Position numbers and translations under genes: made by a program. Source: Bacteroidales bacterium (GTDB taxonomy: Bacteria; Bacteroidota; Bacteroidia; Bacteroidales; Paludibacteraceae). From it: a DNA stretch of 44,578 nucleotides. The stretch is from positions 1 to 44,578 of the forward strand of contig JAAYSS010000033.1 of NCBI GenBank assembly GCA_012518275.1, given 5' to 3'. Under the pieces are notes generated by a model. The model was not told where the DNA came from. It made no database searches and was given only the letters and a program-made list of their open reading frames with translations. Below, piece by piece: positions 26,237 to 34,688 of the stretch (the first letter of the stretch is position 1; each line of letters opens with the position of its first letter).

Positions 26237-26281
26237 AAATATGTTTTTTGTTTGTAAACAGAGGTTAAAACAAACAAATTG

Positions 26282-26352
26282 TTGTCCCACCAGGATTCGA
26301 ACCTAGACTGACTGAACCAAAATCAGGAGTGCTGCCATTACACCATGGGACA
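26282..26352 (-). tRNA. tRNA-Gln(TTG)
   Basis: The reverse complement folds into a 71-nt cloverleaf. The acceptor stem is TGTCCCA with TGGGACA (7 perfect pairs) and the discriminator is A. The anticodon arm is CCTGA-TTTTGGT-TCAGT (first pair mismatched), giving TTG. The T-arm reads CTAGG TTCGAAT CCTGG. CCA is not encoded. It separates the core tyrS side from the island, and its 3' end faces the integrase relic. Confidence 0.92.
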
Positions 26353-26452
26353 ATCATTACTTTACTTCATTTCAAAAGTGGTGCAAAGATAATACTGTTT
26401 TTTGTTTTATCAAAACTAAATCCAAAAAATCGGCTAAAAGCTATTTAAAAGT

Positions 26453-27745
26453 CTATTCAGCGATTAAAAGGAAGTAGTTCTTCTTCCCTTTTTGTACTAA
26501 AATGTATTTATTATTCAACAAATCTGCTGTCGAAATCAATCTATCTTGGTTGCCAATTTTTTCTTTATTTACACTGACAGCCCCATTTTTAGTCATTTTG
26601 CGCATCTCACCTTTCGACACAAAAATTGACGCAGAATCTGTAAACAGCTCAATGGCTTTTACCCCTTCGTGCAGTTTTTCACGAGAAATGACGAATTGCG
26701 GAACGCCGTCAAAAACAGACAGCAAAGTTTCTTCGTCCAGTTTTTTCAATGCTTCTGAAGTTGCATTTCCAAATAGAATATTGGAAGCTTCTACGGCGGC
26801 TTCATAATCTTCGCGCGAGTGAACCATTACCGTAACTTCTTCTGCTAAGCGCTTTTGTAATACTCTTAGGTGTGGTGCTCGCTGATGCTCACTAACGAGC
26901 GCACTAATTTCTTCGCGATTGATTTCTGTGAAAATCTTAATGTATTTCTCGGCATCTTCATCACTCACATTCAACCAAAACTGATAAAACTTATAAGGCG
27001 ACGTATACCTTCTGTCGAGCCATACATTTCCGCTTTCGGTTTTCCCGAATTTACCCCCGTCAGCTTTAGTAATCAAGGGACAAACAAGCGCGAAAGCTTC
27101 GCCACCTATTTTTCTGCGAATCAATTCCGCACCGGTAGTGATATTCCCCCACTGATCAGAGCCGCCCATCTGCAACTTGCAGTTTTTAGTTTGATACAAG
27201 TGCAGGAAATCGTAACCTTGAAGCAGTTGATACGAAAACTCTGTAAACGACATCCCTACTGTTGAGTCAGAACTGAGACGCTTCTTTACCGAGTCTTTTG
27301 CCATCATATAATTAACGGTCAGATGTTTACCGATATCTCGAATAAAGTTCAGAAAAGGATAATCTTTCATCCAATCGTAATTATTCACCAGCTCGGCGGC
27401 ATTTGGTGCATCACTTTCAAAGTCAAGAAACTTAGCAAGCTGTGCTTTGATGCACGCCTGATTGTGACGCAAAGTTTCTTCGTCCAATAAGTTCCGCTCA
27501 GCTGATTTCATCGACGGGTCGCCAATCATTCCTGTCGCACCCCCAACCAAAGCTATCGGTTTGTGTCCGGCACGCTGAAAATGGCGAAGCATCATCACGC
27601 TTACCAAATGACCGATGTGCAGCGAATCCGCCGTCGGGTCAATACCCACGTAAGCAGTCGTCATTTCTTTTTTGAGTTGCTCCGCGGTTCCCGGCATCAC
27701 CGTGTGAACCATCTCACGCCATTCAAGTTCTTCAATAAAATTCAT
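26453..27745 (-). CDS. tyrS: Tyrosyl-tRNA synthetase
   Basis: A 430-residue class I aminoacyl-tRNA synthetase. [14 protein letters not shown] near residues 34-47 holds the HIGH motif. [13 protein letters not shown] is the conserved tyrosine-site segment and KFGKTESG near 230 is the KMSKS equivalent. A C-terminal S4-like RNA-binding domain (about 365-430, with the [14 protein letters not shown] region) binds the tRNA. Length is standard for the TyrS1 type. It is monocistronic, with its own promoter and 100 nt upstream of tRNA-Gln on the same strand. Confidence 0.97.
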   Translation of the reverse strand: MNFIEELEWREMVHTVMPGTAEQLKKEMTTAYVGIDPTADSLHIGHLVSVMMLRHFQRAGHKPIALVGGATGMIGDPSMKSAERNLLDEETLRHNQACIKAQLAKFLDFESDAPNAAELVNNYDWMKDYPFLNFIRDIGKHLTVNYMMAKDSVKKRLSSDSTVGMSFTEFSYQLLQGYDFLHLYQTKNCKLQMGGSDQWGNITTGAELIRRKIGGEAFALVCPLITKADGGKFGKTESGNVWLDRRYTSPYKFYQFWLNVSDEDAEKYIKIFTEINREEISALVSEHQRAPHLRVLQKRLAEEVTVMVHSREDYEAAVEASNILFGNATSEALKKLDEETLLSVFDGVPQFVISREKLHEGVKAIELFTDSASIFVSKGEMRKMTKNGAVSVNKEKIGNQDRLISTADLLNNKYILVQKGKKNYFLLIAE

Positions 27746-27772
27746 CGAAATTTGATTTTAAAAATACGAGTG

Positions 27773-27803
27773 CAAAGATAGAAAAGAAAGTTGAAAATTG
27801 AAA
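27773..27803 (-). promoter_or_regulatory. Promoter of tyrS
   Basis: On the reverse strand TTTC (27800-27803), 19 nt, TATCTTTG (27773-27780) fits the -33/-7 consensus with one mismatch. The leader to the ATG at 27745 is about 22 nt, too short for a T-box. Confidence 0.65.
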
Positions 27804-27821
27804 GTCGCAACACAGTGAAGA

Positions 27822-27846
27822 TCCCGAAAAGCGAAGCAATTCGGGA
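27822..27846. repeat. Short hairpin between tyrS and psd promoters
   Basis: TCCCGAA (27822-27828) and TTCGGGA (27840-27846) form a 7-bp stem with an 11-nt loop (AAGCGAAGCAA). It has no T-run, so it is not a convincing terminator. It may be a dispersed palindromic repeat. Confidence 0.4.
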
Positions 27847-27935
27847 ATAAAACACGATAGATAAGCGATAAAAAGGTTTCTGGGCAAACACTACTGCTCA
27901 TCGCTCACTTAAACTGTATTATTTTTTATCCTTTA

Positions 27936-27967
27936 TTTGTTGCATTAAACTTAAATAACTACTTTTG
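27936..27967 (+). promoter_or_regulatory. Strong promoter for psd, MazG-like gene and deoC
   Basis: TTTG (27936-27939), 20 nt, TACTTTTG (27960-27967) is a perfect -33/-7 consensus pair with the same -7 sequence and spacing as the peroxiredoxin promoter. Leader to the ATG at 28007 is about 35 nt. Confidence 0.85.
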
Positions 27968-28006
27968 TTTATCACAAAAAACTATCAATCAGGAAAGAGA
28001 TAAATA

Positions 28007-28675
28007 ATGAAATTTATCAAGATACATAGAGAAGGAAAATGGATTATTGCTTTCACGTTGTTTCTGCTTTTGGCGTTGAATGTGATTATTTACCTTCAAT
28101 TTCCAAAGCCGATTTTGGCAATCAACATCATCGTTTCGTCCTTTTTGTTTCTGCTTGTTACCTTTTTCTTCCGAAATCCGAGCAGGGTTGTTGAAGTTGA
28201 CGATCCGAGCCTGGTATTAGCGCCTGCTGACGGTACTGTCGTGGTTATTGAACCTACGGAAGAGCACGAATATTTCGGCGACAAACGGATTCAAGTTTCT
28301 ATCTTTATGTCAATATTTAATGTGCATGCCAATTGGTATCCGATAAACGGAACAGTGCTGAAAGTAGAGCATCACGACGGCAATCATCGGGTAGCCTACT
28401 CGCCTAAAGCCAGCATTGACAACGAACGCTCAACCATTGTAATAGAAAGTGAAGGCAAAACCCAAATATTAGTAAGACAAATAGCCGGTGCTCTTGCGCG
28501 TAGAATTGTAACCTATGCTAAAGCCGGCAGAAAATGTCACTTAAACGAACAAATCGGATTTATAAAGTTTGGATCTCGAGTAGATATGTTTCTTCCGCTG
28601 GACACTGAGATTTTTGTTACGATAGGTGAGCCAACCACCGGAAATGAAACCATCATCGCACGCTTAAACGAATAA
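28007..28675 (+). CDS. psd: Phosphatidylserine decarboxylase (short, PSD-B/archaeal-like type)
   Basis: A 222-residue membrane-associated decarboxylase. One or two hydrophobic helices (about 13-32 and 37-55) lead into the catalytic part with LAPADGTVV. MSIFNVHANWYP follows and the self-cleavage site is G189-S190 in KFGSRVDMF, where Ser becomes the pyruvoyl group of the alpha chain. It makes phosphatidylethanolamine from phosphatidylserine. The length matches the short PSD-related form used in Bacteroidota, not the longer E. coli enzyme. The MazG-like gene follows after 1 nt. Confidence 0.92.
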   Translation: MKFIKIHREGKWIIAFTLFLLLALNVIIYLQFPKPILAINIIVSSFLFLLVTFFFRNPSRVVEVDDPSLVLAPADGTVVVIEPTEEHEYFGDKRIQVSIFMSIFNVHANWYPINGTVLKVEHHDGNHRVAYSPKASIDNERSTIVIESEGKTQILVRQIAGALARRIVTYAKAGRKCHLNEQIGFIKFGSRVDMFLPLDTEIFVTIGEPTTGNETIIARLNE

Positions 28676-28676
28676 C

Positions 28677-29006
28677 ATGACAATAGAAGAAGCCCAAAAA
28701 CAAGTTGACGATTGGATTAAAAAGTACGGCGTTCGCTACTTCAGCGAACTGACCAATATGGCAATCCTAACCGAAGAAGTGGGTGAACTTGCGCGTATCA
28801 TTGCCCGCACATACGGTGATCAATCTTTCAAAAATTCCGACAAGAAATATAATCTCGATGATGAAATGGCCGATGTGCTTTGGGTTTTATTGTGCCTTGC
28901 CAATCAGACGGGGGTAAACCTGACCGATGCGTTGAAGAAAAACATCAAGAAAAAGACCGAAAGAGATAACGAAAGACATCGAAAAAATAAAAAATTAATT
29001 AAATAA
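28677..29006 (+). CDS. MazG-like nucleotide pyrophosphohydrolase
   Basis: A 109-residue all-alpha NTP pyrophosphatase. LTEEVGELARII (first metal-binding EExxE-like motif) and DDEMADVLWVLLCLA (second, with Asp and Glu ligands) are the hallmarks of the MazG/dUTPase-like superfamily. It should hydrolyse nucleoside triphosphates to monophosphate and pyrophosphate as a house-cleaning enzyme. The C-terminus is a lysine-rich tail. Its start is 1 nt after psd and deoC follows after 20 nt, so the three are an operon. Confidence 0.85.
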   Translation: MTIEEAQKQVDDWIKKYGVRYFSELTNMAILTEEVGELARIIARTYGDQSFKNSDKKYNLDDEMADVLWVLLCLANQTGVNLTDALKKNIKKKTERDNERHRKNKKLIK

Positions 29007-29026
29007 AACTGACATACCGATTTATT

Positions 29027-29911
29027 ATGGCAACAAGATTTGAACAACTTTTTAATGTGTACGACTGTGATGCACTTACAGATGAGTTTGTAAAAAAAGA
29101 GACCGAAAAGATAATTTCTGAACACTACACAGAAAATGACCGAGTGGAAGTTTACAAGCAATGTCTCAACTGCATCGATTTAACATCTCTAAAAGAAACG
29201 GATACGGAAGGTGAAATTCGTGAAATGGTGGAAAAAGTAAATAAATTCGAAGAAAACTTCCCCGACCTCCCAAACGTTGGAGCAATTTGCGTTTATCCAT
29301 CCTTAGTGCCAACTGTAAAAGATATACTGACGGAACCGATTGGTATCGCGTCGGTTGCTGCCGGATTTCCTTCTTCACAAACTTTCATAGAAGTAAAAGT
29401 TGCCGAAACAGCTTTGTGTGTAAAAGAAGGTGCTACAGAAATTGACGTGGTTATTTCCATCGGCAAGTTTCTGGAAGGGAAATACGAAGAAGTGTATGAT
29501 GAACTTACGGAAATAAAAGCTACCTGCCGGGATGCACATTTGAAAGTCATTCTCGAAACAGGCGATTTGAAAACTGCATCAAACATCAAAAAAGCATCTA
29601 TCTTAGCCATGGTTGCAGGAGCCGATTTTATTAAAACTTCCACCGGGAAAACTCCCGTTGCAGCGACCCCTGAAGCTACTTTTATCATGTGCTCCGCCAT
29701 TAAAGAATGGAATGAGAAAAACAATGCTAAGGTAGGTTTCAAACCTGCCGGGGGAATTTCTACCACAGAGGATGCCGTAAAACATTACACGCTGGTGAAA
29801 GAGATTTTAGGAGAAAACTGGCTTAATAACCAGCTTTTCAGATTTGGAGCCAGCCGCTTAGCAAACAAACTGTTATCCAGCATCCGAAAAGAAGATGTAA
29901 AATACTTCTGA
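29027..29911 (+). CDS. deoC: Deoxyribose-phosphate aldolase
   Basis: A 294-residue class I aldolase. ADFIKTSTGK carries the Schiff-base lysine and VGFKPAGGIST carries the proton-relay lysine. EIDVVISIG is the conserved Asp-containing strand. It splits deoxyribose-5-phosphate into glyceraldehyde-3-phosphate and acetaldehyde in deoxynucleoside breakdown. The protein is longer at the N-terminus than the 220-residue form, as in many Bacteroidota and in E. coli. It is the last gene of the psd operon and a strong terminator follows 39 nt later. Confidence 0.95.
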   Translation: MATRFEQLFNVYDCDALTDEFVKKETEKIISEHYTENDRVEVYKQCLNCIDLTSLKETDTEGEIREMVEKVNKFEENFPDLPNVGAICVYPSLVPTVKDILTEPIGIASVAAGFPSSQTFIEVKVAETALCVKEGATEIDVVISIGKFLEGKYEEVYDELTEIKATCRDAHLKVILETGDLKTASNIKKASILAMVAGADFIKTSTGKTPVAATPEATFIMCSAIKEWNEKNNAKVGFKPAGGISTTEDAVKHYTLVKEILGENWLNNQLFRFGASRLANKLLSSIRKEDVKYF

Positions 29912-29950
29912 TACGAACTAAAATAAATTATAATTCTGAAAAGTTTTTAT

Positions 29951-29983
29951 AAAAAGCATTCCCTTAGCCGAGAATGCTTTTTT
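29951..29983 (+). terminator. Intrinsic terminator of the psd-deoC operon
   Basis: AAAAAGCATTC (29951-29961) pairs with GAATGCTTTTT (29972-29982), 11 perfect pairs with a 10-nt loop, followed by further T residues. Confidence 0.9.
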
Positions 29984-30025
29984 ATTTAGCTGATTTTGCC
30001 GATATTTGCAGGAAAAATTATCCAA

Positions 30026-30601
30026 ATGAACACATTTGACCTTTTTATATTTATTCCGATAGCACTTGGGCTTATTTTTGGACTGTTTAAGGGCTTTATC
30101 AAGGAAGTTGTTTCACTGTTGGCAATTGTTTTGGCGATTTTTGCTGCAGAATTTTTAAGCGGAAAAGTATCTCCGATTGTTGGAGAATGGTTCAATTTAT
30201 CGGCTAAAATGGCAACTACCGTTTCATACACTTTGATATTTATCATTACGGTAATAATAGCATTTCTGATATCCAACCTAACCGACAAGCTACTGAAAAA
30301 CATCAGTTTAGGCTGGCTAAACGGATTGCTGGGTGGAATATTTGGTGCATTGAAAATTGCAATTATCGTAAGCGTTTTTATGAATGTTTTTGATGCATTG
30401 GATAGTAAGTTTCAATTTGCCAATCAAGAGAAAAAAGAAGCTTCGATGGGTTATTATCCGGTTTTGAAACTGGCTCCTTCGCTTTGGAAAGAAGCTAAAA
30501 AAACGTACGACGAGAATAAAAGCAAGCAACTGGAACAAGATGAAGCACTGCCGAATGACACCGTGAATTATGAAGAATTCCAACCGACGAGAATTATCTA
30601 A
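30026..30601 (+). CDS. CvpA family membrane protein
   Basis: A 191-residue protein read from the ATG at 30026 (MNTFDLFIFIPIALGLIFG); a longer in-frame reading begins at a TTG right behind the preceding terminator. Four hydrophobic segments (about 4-22, 26-48, 66-88 and 104-122) and the motifs GLFKGFIKEV and LGWLNGLLGGIFGALK are typical of CvpA, known from colicin V production and envelope stress tolerance. A charged tail of about 60 residues follows. Its last 32 nt overlap the start of rnhB. Confidence 0.85.
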   Translation: MNTFDLFIFIPIALGLIFGLFKGFIKEVVSLLAIVLAIFAAEFLSGKVSPIVGEWFNLSAKMATTVSYTLIFIITVIIAFLISNLTDKLLKNISLGWLNGLLGGIFGALKIAIIVSVFMNVFDALDSKFQFANQEKKEASMGYYPVLKLAPSLWKEAKKTYDENKSKQLEQDEALPNDTVNYEEFQPTRII

Positions 30602-31208
30602 CAACCTATTAAAAGCAAATTATTCAGGAAAACATCTGGAGTGTGGGTGTGACGAAGCCGGTAGGGGTTGTCTTGCCGGACCAGTTATGGCTGCAGCGGT
30701 AATTTTACCTGCGGATTTTTATTGCGAAGAGTTAGACGACTCAAAGCAACTCAATGAGAAGCAGCGAAATGCAATCCGAAAAGTAATTGAAAAAAAAGCA
30801 TTGGCTTGGTCGGTCGCTTCGGTGAGTGAAAAAGAAATTGACAAGATAAACATACTCAACGCTTCCATTTTGGCAATGCACAAAGCAATCGAAGGATTGA
30901 AAATAAGACCGGAATTTATCATTGTTGACGGGAATAAGTTTAAGCCTTTTCAAAACATCCCGCATCAAACCATTGTGAAAGGCGACGGAAAATTTCTTTC
31001 GATTGCAGCTGCTTCCGTTCTTGCAAAAACGCATCGAGACGAGTTAATGAGAAAATTGCACACAGAATTTCCACAATACGACTGGGACAAAAACAAAGGC
31101 TACCCCACCCCGAGTCATCGAAAAGCTATTAAAGAATTTGGACCAACACCCTACCACAGAATAAGCTACAAGCTGCTCAAAGAGCAAGAATTACCCCTTG
31201 ATTTTTAG
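30570..31208 (+). CDS. rnhB: Ribonuclease HII
   Basis: A 212-residue type 2 RNase H. CDEAGRGCLAGPV near residues 27-39 contains the first catalytic Asp-Glu pair. FIIVDGNKF carries the next Asp, and SIAAASVLAKTHRDELM the last. It removes ribonucleotides and RNA primers from RNA-DNA hybrids. The ATG at 30570 overlaps cvpA by 32 nt; the first conserved residues begin around residue 25, so a later start is possible but no better ATG exists before CDEAGRG. Its stop overlaps that of the convergent DUF3078 gene by 4 nt. Confidence 0.95.
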   Translation: MKNSNRRELSNNLLKANYSGKHLECGCDEAGRGCLAGPVMAAAVILPADFYCEELDDSKQLNEKQRNAIRKVIEKKALAWSVASVSEKEIDKINILNASILAMHKAIEGLKIRPEFIIVDGNKFKPFQNIPHQTIVKGDGKFLSIAAASVLAKTHRDELMRKLHTEFPQYDWDKNKGYPTPSHRKAIKEFGPTPYHRISYKLLKEQELPLDF

Positions 31209-32650
31209 AAAAATCGGAAAGAAAATCCTACACTAAGAAATTCCTTAAATTGAATGGTTGGTTTTTCTTCATCTTTCTTTAATATGGCTGTATTGTCATA
31301 TCGCGGATTCAAAAGCAAACGTGCAGTAAGGAATCTGTTGATAGTAAAATTATTAACAATTTCTAAATCGGCTTCTACTTTCTTATAATTCGTGTAAACC
31401 CTGAATCTCGAATTGATTTTCCAATTCATCATTGGCGAGTAATTGAGTGTCGTCAACAATGAGCTACCAATCTGCTTAAGCTGGTTTTCACCCTTTTTTA
31501 TACCAAAAGAGTTTGGATTCACATTAACCGTATCATTCACGTAGATATATTTGAAGGAAACGGGTGCGAACATCAGCGAAAATATTTTCTTGTACTTGTA
31601 GTCCATACCAATTCCCAAGTTTGCTCTTACAGGAGTAAACAGTTTTGTTTTCAAAACATTAGAGTTTATTTTTCGGTAATTGTTGAATAGATGAGTAGAA
31701 ACTTCGCCCGAAACAGAGTAGTACCAGTTTCCGCCGGCTTTCACACCAAATTTTGTTAAATATCGAATCAAATCATCGTTCGTGCTAATTTTTCGAATCG
31801 TGTCTCCATCCACAGAATGAAAGCCTGCTCGCCATTCAAACTTGTTGTCCCACTGAATATTTTTTCTATTATCGTAATTGAATTCGGTTAAAAGTATACT
31901 TAAGAAAGCTAAATTACTATGTCCACCTTGATGCCAGTTGGGCGACACATAATTTTGTGAGAACTGAAGCATCGCATTCGCTCTTCGTTGCCAATAAATC
32001 TGCTGAACTTGTTCATAGTCAATTTTTGTTTCGCCTAAGTCAATTTCATCATCATAAACATCAATTTTATCAATTTTTTTTCCTTGTATGGGACGCGACA
32101 TAAATGTACTTAGGTGTGGCAATCGGTCCAAAGTTGTCACATAAAGATGTATATGGTTATTTGCTACGTACCTGCGTGCATCAGTACGAAGCTCTTCGAC
32201 CATTTTTTCTGAAGACAAATTTTTAGTTGGGTCAATACAGAAAAAAGATTTAATCGGAGGACAGAATGCATCGCTTGTACGTACTTCTTCGGGCCAAATT
32301 TTACTGATGTCTTTCCCCATATACACAAGCGGAAGCACAAGCGGATTGGATGCATAAAGCAACGAATCGGTTCTGGAGATCGGCAAACTCATAAGAGAGT
32401 CAGCACGATACTTTAGCTCAATGGAATCCACCAATCTTGTCGACGCATCCGACTCAAAGATAGTGTACTTATATTCAGGTGTTTCTACATTCGCAGCCGC
32501 TAAAGTTGAATCCAGAAAAACACCCTTAAAAGGAGGAATAAGTTCCGGAATGGAATCTCTAAAACCCTTATTCTGCCCATAGGACAAAACCGCGATTGTA
32601 TTCAAGATAATAAATAAAACCGTGACAATATTTCTATGTAAACACTTCAT
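31205..32650 (-). CDS. DUF3078 domain-containing outer-membrane protein
   Basis: A 481-residue protein with an N-terminal signal (IVTVLFIILNTIAVLSYGQ). The C-terminal half has the DUF3078 features: NWHQGGHSNLAFLS, then W-x-NKFEWRAGF, and later regular amphipathic strands ending in LSVGFSFRFF with a terminal Phe. These indicate a beta-barrel in the outer membrane. The N-terminal 200 residues look soluble. The family is widespread in Bacteroidota without a proven role. A reverse-strand TAACTTTG -7 box at 32680-32687 precedes the start. Confidence 0.82.
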   Translation of the reverse strand: MKCLHRNIVTVLFIILNTIAVLSYGQNKGFRDSIPELIPPFKGVFLDSTLAAANVETPEYKYTIFESDASTRLVDSIELKYRADSLMSLPISRTDSLLYASNPLVLPLVYMGKDISKIWPEEVRTSDAFCPPIKSFFCIDPTKNLSSEKMVEELRTDARRYVANNHIHLYVTTLDRLPHLSTFMSRPIQGKKIDKIDVYDDEIDLGETKIDYEQVQQIYWQRRANAMLQFSQNYVSPNWHQGGHSNLAFLSILLTEFNYDNRKNIQWDNKFEWRAGFHSVDGDTIRKISTNDDLIRYLTKFGVKAGGNWYYSVSGEVSTHLFNNYRKINSNVLKTKLFTPVRANLGIGMDYKYKKIFSLMFAPVSFKYIYVNDTVNVNPNSFGIKKGENQLKQIGSSLLTTLNYSPMMNWKINSRFRVYTNYKKVEADLEIVNNFTINRFLTARLLLNPRYDNTAILKKDEEKPTIQFKEFLSVGFSFRFF

Positions 32651-32764
32651 TTACTATTTTTTAATCAGAATACGAGAGGCAAAGTTACAAAGATTATCTG
32701 TTTAGAAAAGCAAAAAAATCTCAAAAACCGTTGTCTGGCGTTATTACAAACGATTAAACGTCGG

Positions 32765-32995
32765 TTATTCATCTATCGAATCAAAAAGAGTGGGAGAATC
32801 TTGTTCAAGTCGGCGAATTACTTCAAACATCAGTGTTTCTCGGATAAATTTGGACTTGTTTTGAATATTATACTTTTCTAAGTATCTGCATAAAGCTTTA
32901 TATTCCAAATCATTAAGTGTAAAAACACACCTATGATTCCTGGTTGAAACACGGTTGCGCGAGGGTTTTAATGATTTCTTCTTCGGCATGAACAT
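32765..32995 (-). CDS. Small ribbon-helix-helix-like protein
   Basis: A 76-residue basic protein. HRCVFTLNDLEYKALCRYLE is a beta strand followed by a helix, and NKSKFIRETLMFEVIRRL is a second helix with the SKFIRE pattern seen in MetJ/Arc-type ribbon-helix-helix proteins (compare plasmid mobilisation and partition regulators). It has a basic N-terminal tail and an acidic end. A second ATG 2 codons in (32989) could be the true start. A reverse-strand TATTTTTG -7 box lies at 33009-33016. It is divergent from yraN and may be autoregulated. Target unknown. Confidence 0.72.
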   Translation of the reverse strand: MFMPKKKSLKPSRNRVSTRNHRCVFTLNDLEYKALCRYLEKYNIQNKSKFIRETLMFEVIRRLEQDSPTLFDSIDE

Positions 32996-33097
32996 TCGTA
33001 AATTTATGCAAAAATAACATTATCTACTTAAACAAACTACCTTTTGCTCGTAAAAAAGCTTATTTTTGTTGTATTATTGATTTTTTTATCACAAAAA

Positions 33098-33463
33098 ATG
33101 GCAGAGCATAATAAATTAGGAGAATTGGGTGAAAAAAGAGCACAAACTTATTTGCTCAAAAAAGGATACAAAATTAGACACGTCAACTGGTTTGCCGGAA
33201 AATTAGAGCTGGACATTGTGGCTGAAAAGGACGGCTGGTTAGTGGTTGTGGAAGTAAAAACACGCTCGACAGATACGTTTGAACACCCGGAAGAAGCCAT
33301 TACCAACCGAAAAATTAAAAACATCGTGCAAGCAACTCATGAATATATTTTAGAATTTGACTGGCAGGGAGAAACTCGTTTTGATGTGATTTCAGTGATT
33401 CCCAGAGGACAAAGCTTTCATATTGAACACATTGAAGATGCATTCATGCCACCACTTGAATAA
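33098..33463 (+). CDS. YraN family protein (UPF0102)
   Basis: A 121-residue protein read from the ATG at 33098 (MAEHNKLGELGEKRAQTYL). A longer frame from 33044 would add a hydrophobic segment encoded over a TATTTTTG promoter-like box (33061-33068) and is not likely. LELDIVAEKDGWLVVVEVKTR contains the D...ExK core of the PD-(D/E)xK nuclease fold (Asp, Glu, Lys in ELDIVA and VEVKTR). The family is broadly conserved and often sits near rnhB, as here 1.9 kb away. Its biochemical role is not established. Confidence 0.88.
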   Translation: MAEHNKLGELGEKRAQTYLLKKGYKIRHVNWFAGKLELDIVAEKDGWLVVVEVKTRSTDTFEHPEEAITNRKIKNIVQATHEYILEFDWQGETRFDVISVIPRGQSFHIEHIEDAFMPPLE

Positions 33464-33478
33464 AATTATTTTTTTAAC

Positions 33479-33509
33479 TTTCTTTCTTGAAATAGTTTAA
33501 TTACTTTTG
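33479..33509 (+). promoter_or_regulatory. Promoter of pyrE-SRPBCC-argH
   Basis: TTTC (33479-33482), 19 nt, TACTTTTG (33502-33509) fits the consensus with one mismatch. It shows that the pyrE start is the ATG at 33561, not an upstream in-frame codon at 33507 inside the promoter. The leader is about 48 nt. Confidence 0.7.
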
Positions 33510-33560
33510 CAAGAAGAAAAATCTTATCCAAAAAACACATTTTCATTAAAAACAAACAAA

Positions 33561-34196
33561 ATGAGAGCATTAGAAAAGAACATTGCTGAAAGATTACTAA
33601 GAATTAAAGCTATTAAACTTCAACCGAACAACCCGTTTGTATGGGCGTCAGGCTGGAAATCACCCATTTATTGCGACAACAGAAAAACCCTATCATATCC
33701 CGCTATTCGAACTTACATCAAAAATGCATTGGTGCACACCATTATGGATGTGTATCCTGATGTCGAAGTAATTGCCGGCGTTGCCACGGGTGCCATTGCA
33801 CAAGGTGCGTTGGTGGCTGATGAGCTCGGATTGCCATTTATCTACATCCGTTCCACTCCGAAAGATCACGGGCTTGAAAATCTAATCGAAGGCGACTTGA
33901 AGCCGAAGCAAAAGGTAGTTGTTGTCGAAGACCTAATTTCTACCGGTGGAAGCTGTTTAAAAGCCGTTGAAGCGATACGTAAAGACGGCTCAGAAGTGCT
34001 CGGGATAGTTTCCATTTTCACTTATGGATTTGGTGCTGCAGAAGAAAAATTCAAAAACGCCAACGTAAAATTCACTACACTGAGCGATTACGATTCAGTA
34101 CTGACCGAAGCACTCGCCACAGATTATATCTCTGACGTCGATTTGGAAACCCTTCGCGAATGGCGAAAAAATCCTGCCGCGTGGAAAAAAGATTAA
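33561..34196 (+). CDS. pyrE: Orotate phosphoribosyltransferase
   Basis: A 211-residue type I phosphoribosyltransferase read from the ATG at 33561. The PRPP-binding motif is VVVVEDLISTGGSCLKA. ASGWKSPIYCDNR is the orotate-side N-terminal segment and GVATGAIAQGALVA and RSTPKDHGLEN (flexible loop) are typical of PyrE. It makes orotidine 5'-phosphate in pyrimidine synthesis. It is the first gene of a three-gene operon, 15 nt before the SRPBCC gene. Confidence 0.95.
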   Translation: MRALEKNIAERLLRIKAIKLQPNNPFVWASGWKSPIYCDNRKTLSYPAIRTYIKNALVHTIMDVYPDVEVIAGVATGAIAQGALVADELGLPFIYIRSTPKDHGLENLIEGDLKPKQKVVVVEDLISTGGSCLKAVEAIRKDGSEVLGIVSIFTYGFGAAEEKFKNANVKFTTLSDYDSVLTEALATDYISDVDLETLREWRKNPAAWKKD

Positions 34197-34211
34197 CTAA
34201 CAACAAACAAA

Positions 34212-34667
34212 ATGACAACTTACGAAAGTGAAATAAAAACCATCGCTCAACCGCAAGAACTGGTTTTCAACACATTGAGCGACCTATCTAACCTAAAAAA
34301 GGTTCAAAACATCGATTTGGAAGGCAACCAAAAAGCAGCTCAATACTTCAAGGACATTACTTTTGATTCAGATTCTGTGAGTTTTTCTTTCGCCGGAATC
34401 GGACAGGTCGGTTTCAGGATTATCAAACGTGAGCCATTCAAAACCATTAAACTACAAGCTGAAAATTCACCAGTCGGAGCATATGGATGGATACAGCTTT
34501 TGCCCATCTCAGATAATAGTTGCAAAATGAAAATCACCATCAAAGCCAAACTTCCGATGATGATAAAAATGATGGCGGACAGCAAACTGAAAAAAGGTAT
34601 AAATACCATTGCAGATGCCATTGTTGAAGCTATGAATGATTTACAAACAGACTTGCCGAATCCGTAA
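34212..34667 (+). CDS. SRPBCC (START-like) family protein
   Basis: A 151-residue soluble protein. The opening MTTYESEIKTIAQPQELVFNTLSDLSNL, with a strand, then a helix carrying LSDLSNL, is the start of the helix-grip fold of the SRPBCC superfamily. (The quoted opening is residues 1-28.) GIGQVGFRIIKREPFKTIKL and a final long helix (MADSKLKKGINTIADAIVEAM) complete it. Such proteins bind small hydrophobic ligands; no ligand is indicated. It lies between pyrE and argH with gaps of 15 and 21 nt, an arrangement repeated in other Bacteroidales as far as I recall. Confidence 0.8.
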   Translation: MTTYESEIKTIAQPQELVFNTLSDLSNLKKVQNIDLEGNQKAAQYFKDITFDSDSVSFSFAGIGQVGFRIIKREPFKTIKLQAENSPVGAYGWIQLLPISDNSCKMKITIKAKLPMMIKMMADSKLKKGINTIADAIVEAMNDLQTDLPNP

Positions 34668-34688
34668 GTATCTAATTTATAATTTCGT

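Larger units (their letters stand above)
25737..26281. other. Stretch without intact genes between the island operon and tRNA-Gln
   Basis: About 545 nt. It contains the integrase relic and the tRNA-Gln terminator. I see no intact coding sequence. I looked for a repeat of the tRNA 3' end within the island as an attachment-site scar and found none. Confidence 0.55.

Noticed and set aside
26102-26290. 62-residue reverse ORF running into tRNA-Gln
   Set aside because: It overlaps the tRNA 3' end and its terminator, has Cys/Phe-rich random composition and no recognisable pattern.
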